A stretch of DNA of 64,000 bases. Origin: Mannheimia granulomatis (GTDB taxonomy: Bacteria; Pseudomonadota; Gammaproteobacteria; Enterobacterales; Pasteurellaceae). The stretch covers positions 1,124,501 to 1,188,500 of the forward strand of contig NZ_CP016614.1 of the NCBI RefSeq assembly GCF_013377255.1, in the 5' to 3' direction. The notes under the pieces are model-generated. The model made no database searches, had not been told where the DNA came from, and saw only the letters and a list, made by a program, of their open reading frames with translations. Position numbers and translations under genes: made by a program. Of this stretch, positions 58,280 to 64,000 are shown one piece after another. Each line of letters begins with the position of its first letter. Within the stretch, counting starts at the first letter, position 1.

Positions 58280-59947
58280 ATGTCAGAATTATCGTTTGCT
58301 CAACTACTTGAAGAATCATTTGCAGCTACACCTCGTTTAGGTGATGTTGTTAAAGGTACTGTTGTTGCTATCCAAAAAGGTTATGTTGTTGTTGATACAG
58401 GTTTTAAATCTGAATCATCAATTCCTGCTGAAGAATTTACAAATGCTCAAGGCGAACTTGAAGTTCAAGTTGGTGATGAAGTTGATGTTGTTCTTAAAGC
58501 AGTAGAAGATGGCTTCGGTGAAACAGTTGTTTCTCGTGGTGATGCAAAACGTAACGAAGCTTGGATTGCTTTAGAGAAAGCATTTGAAGAACAAGCTACA
58601 GTTATCGGTTTTGTTAATGGTAAAGTTAAAGGTGGTTTCACTGTTGAATTAAACGGTGTGCGTGCATTCTTACCAGGTTCATTAATTGATACTCGTCCGG
58701 TTCGTGATTCTTTAAACTTAGAAGGTAAAGAGTACGAATTCAAAGTAATCAAATTAGACCAAAAACGTAACAACGTAGTTGTTTCTCGTCGTGCTGTAAT
58801 CGAAACAGAAAGCAACCAAGATCGTGATGCTGTGTTAGCGAACTTAGTTGAAGGTTCTGAAGTTAAAGGTACAGTTAAAAACTTAACTGACTACGGTGCA
58901 TTCGTAGATTTAGGTGGTGTTGACGGCTTATTACACATCACTGATATGGCTTGGAAACGTGTTAAACACCCAAGCGAAGTAGTTAATGTTGGTGATGAAG
59001 TTACTGTTAAAGTATTAAAATTTGACAAAGATAAAACTCGTGTATCATTAGGCTTAAAACAATTAGGTCAAGATCCATGGGCCGTAATCGCACAAAACCA
59101 CCCGGTAAACAGCAAATTAAGCGGTAAAGTAACTAACTTAACAGACTATGGCTGTTTCGTTGAAATTTTAGACGGTGTTGAAGGTTTAGTTCACGTTTCA
59201 GAAATGGATTGGACAAACAAAAACATCCACCCATCTAAAGTGGTTAATGTAGGTGATGTAGTTGAAGTAATGGTACTTGAAGTTGATGAAGAGCGTCGTC
59301 GTATCTCATTAGGTTTAAAACAATGTAAAGCAAACCCTTGGGAACAATTTGCAGCGACTCACAACAAAAACGATAAAGTATCAGGTAAAATCAAATCAAT
59401 CACTGATTTCGGTATCTTCATCGGTTTAGAAGGTGGTATTGACGGTTTAGTTCACTTATCAGACATTTCTTGGAATGTTTCTGGTGAAGAAGCTGTTCGT
59501 AACTACAAAAAAGGTGATGAAGTTGAAGCAGTAGTTTTACAAGTTGATGCAATAAAAGAGCGTATTTCTTTAGGTATCAAACAACTAGAATCTGATCCGT
59601 TCACAAACTTTGTTGATAGTACGAAAAAAGGTGCAATCTTAACAGGTAAAGTTGTTGAAGTTGATGCGAAAGGCGTTAAAGTAGAATTAGACGGTGGTGT
59701 TGAAGCATTCATCCGTGCAAACGAAGCAACAGCTGAGCGTGTAGAAGACATCACATCAGTAATCTCTGTAGGCGATGAAATCGAAGCAAAATACACAGGT
59801 GTTGATCGTAAGTCTCGTGTAGTAAACTTATCTGTTCGTGCGAAAAACGAAGCTGAAGAATCAGCTGCAATTGCTCAAGTGAACAAAGAAGAAGTTGCAG
59901 TACCTAATGCGTTTGCTGAAGCTTTCAAAGCAGCTAAAGGCGAATAA
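58280..59947 (+). CDS. rpsA: 30S ribosomal protein S1
   Basis: Largest ribosomal protein; it brings mRNA to the 30S subunit. Start at 58280 (MSELSFAQLLEESF); the in-frame ATG at 58244 lies in the leader hairpin region and is rejected. The 555-residue protein (E. coli 557) contains six S1 RNA-binding repeats, seen at GTVVAIQKGYVVVDTG, GFVNGKVKGGFTVEL, GTVKNLTDYGAFVDLGG, GKVTNLTDYGCFVEI, GKIKSITDFGIFIGL and GKVVEVDAKGVKVEL. Codon use is strongly biased, as expected for high expression. ihfB follows after two inverted repeats. Confidence 0.98.
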   Translation: MSELSFAQLLEESFAATPRLGDVVKGTVVAIQKGYVVVDTGFKSESSIPAEEFTNAQGELEVQVGDEVDVVLKAVEDGFGETVVSRGDAKRNEAWIALEKAFEEQATVIGFVNGKVKGGFTVELNGVRAFLPGSLIDTRPVRDSLNLEGKEYEFKVIKLDQKRNNVVVSRRAVIETESNQDRDAVLANLVEGSEVKGTVKNLTDYGAFVDLGGVDGLLHITDMAWKRVKHPSEVVNVGDEVTVKVLKFDKDKTRVSLGLKQLGQDPWAVIAQNHPVNSKLSGKVTNLTDYGCFVEILDGVEGLVHVSEMDWTNKNIHPSKVVNVGDVVEVMVLEVDEERRRISLGLKQCKANPWEQFAATHNKNDKVSGKIKSITDFGIFIGLEGGIDGLVHLSDISWNVSGEEAVRNYKKGDEVEAVVLQVDAIKERISLGIKQLESDPFTNFVDSTKKGAILTGKVVEVDAKGVKVELDGGVEAFIRANEATAERVEDITSVISVGDEIEAKYTGVDRKSRVVNLSVRAKNEAEESAAIAQVNKEEVAVPNAFAEAFKAAKGE

Positions 59948-59967
59948 TTAGTCGCAGTTAACTAAAA

Positions 59968-59993
59968 AATGGGTATGTGTTAGCATACCCATT
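59968..59993 (+). terminator. Hairpin after rpsA
   Basis: AATGGGTATG (59968-59977), loop TGTTAG, CATACCCATT (59984-59993). Strong 10-bp stem, but the 3' side is AAACTTAG rather than a T-run; termination, if any, is partial. Confidence 0.6.
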
Positions 59994-60005
59994 AAACTTA
60001 GAAGC

Positions 60006-60044
60006 AATTTTGAATATTTATTGGGTCAGTAGTTATTCAAAATT
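60006..60044. promoter_or_regulatory. 11-bp inverted repeat upstream of ihfB
   Basis: AATTTTGAATA (60006-60016) and TATTCAAAATT (60034-60044), perfect, with a 17-base centre, 25 bases before the ihfB start. Either an mRNA hairpin or an operator. Confidence 0.5.
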
Positions 60045-60069
60045 GAATTCGAGTCTTAATGAGGAAAAT

Positions 60070-60351
60070 ATGACTAAATCTGAATTAATTGAGAGTTTAG
60101 TGTCTAAAAATCCTACTTTGCAGAATAAAATGGTGGAAGATTGTGTAAAAGAAATTTTAGAGCATCTTTCGTTGACTTTAGAAGAAGGTGGGAGAGTCGA
60201 GGTTAGAGGATTCGGTAGCTTCTCATTACACTATCGCCAGCCCCGTTTAGGGCGTAATCCAAAAACAGGGGATAGTGTGCCATTATCTGCAAAATATGTT
60301 CCCCACTTTAAAGCAGGTAAAGATCTAAAAGAGAGAGTAGACTTAATTTAA
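60070..60351 (+). CDS. ihfB: Integration host factor beta subunit
   Basis: Partner of IhfA in the DNA-bending heterodimer. Start at 60070 (MTKSELIESLVSKNPTLQNKMVEDCVKEI) after GAGGAAA. An upstream in-frame start at 59977 falls in the hairpin and is rejected. The 93-residue protein shows RVEVRGFGSFSLHYRQPRLGRNPKTGDSV with the intercalating-proline arm, and the beta-type end LSAKYVPHFKAGKDLKERVD. It follows rpsA, as in E. coli and H. influenzae. Confidence 0.95.
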   Translation: MTKSELIESLVSKNPTLQNKMVEDCVKEILEHLSLTLEEGGRVEVRGFGSFSLHYRQPRLGRNPKTGDSVPLSAKYVPHFKAGKDLKERVDLI

Positions 60352-60390
60352 GTCTCATCTAAACCGTTCAAATTATAGTAGGGAGATTAT

Positions 60391-60678
60391 ATGGTTAAGT
60401 ATATTCTAGGTGTTTTAATTGTGATTGCAGTTATTATTGTAGCAATTACAATTGGTGCTAATAATGATCAAATTATCACCTTTAATTATATTGTGGCACA
60501 AAGTGAATTGCGTTTATCTACATTAGTGGCTGTTTTATTCGGACTAGGATTGATTTTAGGCTGGTTAGTTACAGGCATTTTCTACTTAAAAGTTAAGTTA
60601 CAAAATATCGCACTTACTCGCCGTGTAAAACGTCAAGCACAGCAAATTGCTGAACTTACTACTCCTAAGGTTGAATAA
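60391..60678 (+). CDS. lapA: LapA (YciS), LPS assembly protein A
   Basis: Small inner-membrane protein that works with LapB in LPS assembly control. The 95-residue product has two membrane segments (ILGVLIVIAVIIVAITIG and LVAVLFGLGLILGWLVTGIFYL) and a basic cytosolic tail (VKLQNIALTRRVKRQAQQIAEL). This is the DUF1049 layout. lapB begins 3 bases after the stop, so they are one operon. Ribosome-binding site AGGGAG. Confidence 0.9.
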   Translation: MVKYILGVLIVIAVIIVAITIGANNDQIITFNYIVAQSELRLSTLVAVLFGLGLILGWLVTGIFYLKVKLQNIALTRRVKRQAQQIAELTTPKVE

Positions 60679-60681
60679 CCA

Positions 60682-61875
60682 ATGCTTGAATTATTGTTCC
60701 TTTTATTGCCTATTGCCGCGCTATATGGTTGGTATATGGGGCAGCGTAGTGCAAAAAAGGATCAAGAAAACCTCAATAATAAGTTTTCTCGTGAATATGT
60801 TACGGGGTTAAACTTTCTTCTTTCTAATCAACAGGAAAAGGCAGTTGATCTTTTCCTCTCTATGTTACAAAAACATGAGTCTGAAAATCAAATTTTAACT
60901 GAATCCCAATTTGAAGCCGAATTAACATTAGGTAATCTTTTTCGTTCAAGGGGAGAAGTTGATAGAGCATTACGTATTCATCAAGCTTTAGTAAATAGTC
61001 CGGATTATTCATTTGAACAAAAATTACTTGCCAAACAGCAACTGGCAAAAGATTTTATGATGGCAGGTTTTTATGATCGGGCTGAAAATTACTATATTGC
61101 TTTAGTTGATGAACCTGAATTTGCTCCTCACTCATTATCACAGCTGGCTGTTATTTACCAAAAAACACGAGAATGGAAAAAAGCGATTAATGTTTCTGAA
61201 AAGCTACTAAAAATTATACCTGAAACGGACAAAATACCACTTTCTCACTACTACTGTGAATATGCTCAAGCGGTTAAATTAGAAGATAAAAATGCATTTA
61301 TTGAATCACTAAATAAATCGTTAGAATATTACCCACAATCGACTCGTGCCTCAATGATGCTAGGCGATTTTTATTTGGAACAAAAAGAATACTCCCAAGC
61401 TTTAGAGTATTTTGAACAAATATTGCAACAAGACCCTGATTATATCAGCGAAGTACTTGGTAGAGTACGTGAGGCTTATTTGGCACTGAACGATCCAAAT
61501 AGTTATGAATTGTTTCTGATTAAAGCAAACCGAGTTAAACATAATAGCAGCGTAGATCTTGCACTAACTGAATTTATTGAAGAAAAAGATGGGGTACATG
61601 CAGCACATGCTAAGTTATATCAGCAACTAAGTACTTATCCAAATTTAATTACCTTCCACCGATTTATTCGCTATCAGGCAGATTGTGCAGAAGCCGGAAA
61701 TGGTAAAGAGAGTTTATTATTATTGCACAACATGGTAGGTAACCAAATTAAACGTAGTTTTCAGTACCGTTGTTTAAATTGTGGCTATCAAGGGTATCGT
61801 TTAATGTGGTATTGTCCCTCTTGCCGTCAATGGGAAAAAATTAAGCCGATACAAAGTATCGAGGGAATTATTTAA
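60682..61875 (+). CDS. lapB: LapB (YciM), regulator of LpxC turnover
   Basis: Inner-membrane protein that, with FtsH, lowers LpxC and so limits LPS synthesis; YejM counteracts it. The 397-residue protein has one N-terminal membrane anchor (LLFLLLPIAALYGWYMG), about nine TPR helices (QAVDLFLSMLQKHES-like and QALEYFEQILQQDPDYI regions) and a C-terminal rubredoxin-like zinc domain, YRCLNCGYQG...WYCPSCRQWEK. E. coli LapB has 389 residues. Operon lapA-lapB-pyrF-yciH matches E. coli. Confidence 0.93.
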   Translation: MLELLFLLLPIAALYGWYMGQRSAKKDQENLNNKFSREYVTGLNFLLSNQQEKAVDLFLSMLQKHESENQILTESQFEAELTLGNLFRSRGEVDRALRIHQALVNSPDYSFEQKLLAKQQLAKDFMMAGFYDRAENYYIALVDEPEFAPHSLSQLAVIYQKTREWKKAINVSEKLLKIIPETDKIPLSHYYCEYAQAVKLEDKNAFIESLNKSLEYYPQSTRASMMLGDFYLEQKEYSQALEYFEQILQQDPDYISEVLGRVREAYLALNDPNSYELFLIKANRVKHNSSVDLALTEFIEEKDGVHAAHAKLYQQLSTYPNLITFHRFIRYQADCAEAGNGKESLLLLHNMVGNQIKRSFQYRCLNCGYQGYRLMWYCPSCRQWEKIKPIQSIEGII

Positions 61876-61898
61876 TTTATTAAGTTAAGGAGTTCAAA

Positions 61899-62594
61899 AT
61901 GAACAATAAAGTCATTGTAGCTTTAGATTATGAAACAGAACGTGAAGCTCTTGAATTTGTTGATTTAGTTGATCCATCACTCTGCCGTTTAAAAGTCGGC
62001 AAAGAGATGTTTACTACACTAGGCATAAATTTTGTGAAACAACTGCATGAACGTAAATTTGATGTATTCCTTGATTTAAAATACCACGATATTCCAAATA
62101 CTGTTGCCCGAGCAGTACGCTCAGCGGCGGATTTAGGCGTGTGGATGGTAGATTTACATGCTTCCGGTGGTTTAACCATGATGGAAGAAGCGAAAAAAAT
62201 CCTAGAGCCTTATGGTAAGGATGCGCCATTATTGATTGCGGTAACTGTATTAACCAGCATGGAAGACCTGGATTTATTACAAATTGGTATTAATGCTTCG
62301 CCAATGGAGCAGGTGATTCGTTTAGCGCATTTAGCTCAACGTGCAGGATTAGATGGCGTTGTCTGTTCACCACAAGAAGTGGATGTGTTACGAACCCATT
62401 GTGGTAAAGATTTCAAACTCATTACTCCGGGCATTCGACCTGAAGGTGCAGATTTTGGTGATCAACGTCGAGTAATGACGCCTAAACAAGCGGTTGAAAC
62501 CGGTGCTGATTATTTGGTGATTGGTCGTCCTATTACTCAAGCACAAGACCCGTTATCTGTTCTAAAATCAATTAACCAATCTATTAACAGCTAA
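61899..62594 (+). CDS. pyrF: Orotidine 5'-phosphate decarboxylase
   Basis: Last step of UMP synthesis. The 231-residue TIM-barrel enzyme has VIVALDYETEREALEFVD, CRLKVGKEMF, the catalytic VFLDLKYHDIPNTVARA (Asp-Lys-Asp array), and the phosphate site ITPGIRPEGADFGDQRRVMTP followed by GADYLVIGRPIT. Length is usual. Together with pyrD in this window it covers two pyrimidine steps. Ribosome-binding site AAGGAG. The uptake signal at 62486-62494 encodes KQAVE in a conserved region. Confidence 0.97.
   Translation: MNNKVIVALDYETEREALEFVDLVDPSLCRLKVGKEMFTTLGINFVKQLHERKFDVFLDLKYHDIPNTVARAVRSAADLGVWMVDLHASGGLTMMEEAKKILEPYGKDAPLLIAVTVLTSMEDLDLLQIGINASPMEQVIRLAHLAQRAGLDGVVCSPQEVDVLRTHCGKDFKLITPGIRPEGADFGDQRRVMTPKQAVETGADYLVIGRPITQAQDPLSVLKSINQSINS
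62486..62494 (+). repeat. DNA uptake signal inside pyrF
   Basis: ACAAGCGGT in the codons for PKQAVETG; here the conserved TPKQAV peptide permits it. Confidence 0.85.
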
Positions 62595-62614
62595 ATTAAA
62601 TTGAATTTTTAATT

Positions 62615-62637
62615 AAGGCGGAGATTTCCGCCTTTTT
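62615..62637 (+). terminator. Terminator between pyrF and yciH
   Basis: AAGGCGGA (62615-62622), loop GATT, TCCGCCTT (62627-62634), T-run to 62637; an 8-bp GC-rich stem. Confidence 0.85.
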
Positions 62638-62644
62638 GTGTATT

Positions 62645-62653
62645 ACAAGCGGT
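62645..62653 (+). repeat. DNA uptake signal upstream of yciH
   Basis: ACAAGCGGT followed by AATATTTTAAGGGAAATTTGCAAATG: the extension supplies the yciH ribosome-binding site (AAGGGA) and runs into its ATG. Confidence 0.85.
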
Positions 62654-62676
62654 AATATTTTAAGGGAAATTTGCAA

Positions 62677-62988
62677 ATGACATTAGTCTATTCCACAGAA
62701 ACAGGCAGAATTAAGCCTGAAATAGTAAAAGAAGAACGCCCCAAAGGAGATGGCATTGTGCGTATTCAACGCCAAACCAGTGGTCGAAAAGGGAAGGGTG
62801 TTTGTGTAATTACCGGTCTTGATTTAGATGATAAAGGCCTAAATTCCTTAGCCTCGGAACTTAAGCGAAAATTAGGCTGTGGTGGTTCGTTTAAAGACGG
62901 AATAATTGAAATTCAAGGTGATAACCGTGATTTAATTAAACAAATTTTAGAGCAGAAAGGTTTTACAGTAAAACTGTCCGGCGGTTAA
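62677..62988 (+). CDS. yciH: YciH, SUI1/eIF1-like translation factor
   Basis: Bacterial relative of eIF1, a possible factor in start-site fidelity or stress translation. Start at 62677 (MTLVYSTETGRIKPE), 9 bases after GGGA; a TTG 6 bases earlier is possible but less likely. The 103-residue protein shows GDGIVRIQRQTSGRKGKGVCVITGLDLDD and LGCGGSFKDGIIEIQGDNRDLIKQILEQKGFTVKLSGG, the SUI1 fold with its C-terminal GG. E. coli YciH has 108 residues and also follows pyrF. Confidence 0.92.
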   Translation: MTLVYSTETGRIKPEIVKEERPKGDGIVRIQRQTSGRKGKGVCVITGLDLDDKGLNSLASELKRKLGCGGSFKDGIIEIQGDNRDLIKQILEQKGFTVKLSGG

Positions 62989-63001
62989 AGAGAGGAAAAA
63001 T

Positions 63002-63025
63002 AAGGGGAATCTACTGATTCCCCTT
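63002..63025. terminator. Bidirectional terminator between yciH and ushA
   Basis: AAGGGGAATC (63002-63011), loop TACT, GATTCCCCTT (63016-63025): a 10-bp perfect stem; the minus strand reads on into ATTTTTCC. Confidence 0.85.
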
Positions 63026-63029
63026 TGGC

Positions 63030-64000
63030 TTATTTAAAGATAATATCATTTTTTGGATCGAATTTCGCAGCTTCAATGACTTTATTTTCTTCAAAGAATT
63101 TTTTCAGCATTTCAGCATCAATAAAGCCGGTATTCACATAGCTTGGGTGTTTTTTCAATAAAGGATAACCATCACCGCCGGCTGCAACATAGTCTGGAAG
63201 AGAGACTTTATAGGTTTTATTCGCATCAAAAGGCTTACCACCAATTTTAACTTCTGAGATAGTTTTTGCTCCACGATCTACTACCATAGAAACTCCGGCA
63301 AATTGAGGATAAGCACCTGTATCTACTTCTTTCAAAGCAATAGTCGTTAAAGTATCCAGCAATTCCTGACCTTTTAAATCTACTGTTGCAATCATATTGC
63401 CGAAAGGCTGTACCGTTAAAATATTTTTATAAGTCACGACACCTTCTTCAATTGAGGTGCGAATACCACCGGAATTCATAATACCAATATCCGCCTTCAC
63501 TCGCTCCATTTGTGATTGTGCAATAAGGCGGCCTAGATTTGTTTGATGGAAGCGAATATGTTCCCGTTTCCCATCTAACAAACCTTTCACATGACCCACT
63601 TCAATATTAAGTTTTTGATCGCCTTCATCTTGATATTTTTTTAATAATGCATAAGTCGCTTCATCCGCTTTAATTTCCGGTTGGTAAAGCTGATACTCTT
63701 TTGTGCCATCCTCTTTTTTAATTGTTTTTTTCAAATTCACCGGAATCAGCTCATATTTAACTAACTTGGTTTCTCCGTTTTTGAATTCAAAATCTGCACG
63801 ACCAACAAATTTTCCCCATTCACCGGCTTGCACAATCCAAGTACCATTTTGGAAGTCTGGTTTACATTCTTCCCCTGGTGTATATTTTGCTTTGAATTGT
63901 CCTTTTTCATCAATACAAACGGTATCGTGAGTATGCCCTCCAATGATTAAATCGAAAGCACCTTTGTCTAAAGTACGCGCCATCGTGACATCACCCGGCG
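63030..64000 (-). CDS. ushA: UshA-type periplasmic 5'-nucleotidase / UDP-sugar hydrolase, C-terminal part
   Basis: Hydrolyses UDP-sugars and nucleotides in the periplasm for scavenging. The frame stays open to the window edge (residues P-G-D-V-T before MARTL), so the start lies outside. Visible are the metallophosphatase His motif LIIGGHTHDTVC, WIVQAGEWGKFVGRADFEFKNGE, and the C-terminal nucleotide-binding domain with MNSGGIRTSIEEG, VQPFGNMIATVD, GAYPQFAGVSMV and YVAAGGDGYP. The close match to UshA wording (NTGFIDAEMLKKF) favours UshA over other 5'-nucleotidases such as NadN. About 324 residues of the usual 550 are present. Confidence 0.9.
   Translation of the reverse strand, partial: PGDVTMARTLDKGAFDLIIGGHTHDTVCIDEKGQFKAKYTPGEECKPDFQNGTWIVQAGEWGKFVGRADFEFKNGETKLVKYELIPVNLKKTIKKEDGTKEYQLYQPEIKADEATYALLKKYQDEGDQKLNIEVGHVKGLLDGKREHIRFHQTNLGRLIAQSQMERVKADIGIMNSGGIRTSIEEGVVTYKNILTVQPFGNMIATVDLKGQELLDTLTTIALKEVDTGAYPQFAGVSMVVDRGAKTISEVKIGGKPFDANKTYKVSLPDYVAAGGDGYPLLKKHPSYVNTGFIDAEMLKKFFEENKVIEAAKFDPKNDIIFK

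Noticed and set aside
1..64000. tRNA, rRNA, CRISPR arrays, insertion sequences, prophage or attachment sites
   Set aside because: No cloverleaf-like sequence, no regularly spaced repeats, no transposase or integrase-like protein and no target duplications were found by reading. A tRNAscan and IS search would be needed to exclude them fully.

Overview
The window is a gene-dense, AT-rich, almost wholly housekeeping piece of a Pasteurellaceae chromosome. The best evidence for the family is the DNA uptake signal. The 9-mer ACAAGCGGT, or its complement, was found 24 times by eye (12 per strand), where about 0.5 would be expected by chance. This is the core of the uptake signal of the Actinobacillus pleuropneumoniae / Mannheimia haemolytica / Haemophilus ducreyi branch. 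The H. influenzae-type core AAGTGCGGT is not comparably enriched. Gene content and local order (himA-nlpC-degS, pit next to a DUF47 gene, lapAB-pyrF-yciH, lolB-ispE-prs) also fit that family. The species cannot be named from sequence alone.

Layout. 1-4.3 kb: end of msbA, then lolB-ispE-prs and pyrD. 4.7-11 kb: the pyruvate dehydrogenase genes aceE-aceF-lpdA, without a neighbouring pdhR. 11-16.4 kb: serC, a Ca/Na exchanger (yrbG, minus), glnD, zapG (minus). 16.5-19.7 kb: rplM-rpsI, then yejL-yejM (minus). 19.9-24.9 kb: a TetR regulator with a palindromic operator, followed by an RND pump adaptor and transporter. 25-29.3 kb: guaB behind a PurR-like box, a HAD hydrolase, a 59-codon ORF, and guaA, with three look-alike palindromes in the gaps. 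29.4-37.6 kb: glmU (minus), chaA, rlmE-ftsH, hisC-aroA.

37.6-44.2 kb is mostly on the minus strand: an SH3/coiled-coil membrane protein, a Pit phosphate carrier with its DUF47 partner, and a four-gene iron-siderophore ABC importer behind a strong Fur-like box. 44.4-49.7 kb: dnaB, ycgL-nrdR, yaaA with an overlapping lipoprotein gene, and fieF overlapping a Zn-ribbon gene. 49.7-55.9 kb: a cystine symporter, a nitroreductase (minus), pheST-ihfA. 55.9-63 kb: nlpC, degS, cmk, rpsA, ihfB, lapA-lapB, pyrF, yciH. The window ends inside ushA (minus).

How the genes work together: envelope building and quality control (msbA, lolB, glmU, yejM, lapAB, ftsH, degS, nlpC), nucleotide synthesis (prs, pyrD, pyrF, guaB, guaA, cmk, nrdR), translation (rplM, rpsI, rpsA, pheST, rlmE), and metal, phosphate and amino-acid transport. 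I saw no rRNA, tRNA, CRISPR array, prophage, insertion sequence or defence island, and I do not believe the window holds a large undescribed system. The points most worth a second look are small: inverted uptake-signal pairs that form hairpins at gene ends, the gua-locus palindromes and 59-codon ORF, an unusual insertion in the RND transporter, structured leaders before rplM, rpsA and pheS, and an unrecognised lipoprotein after yaaA.
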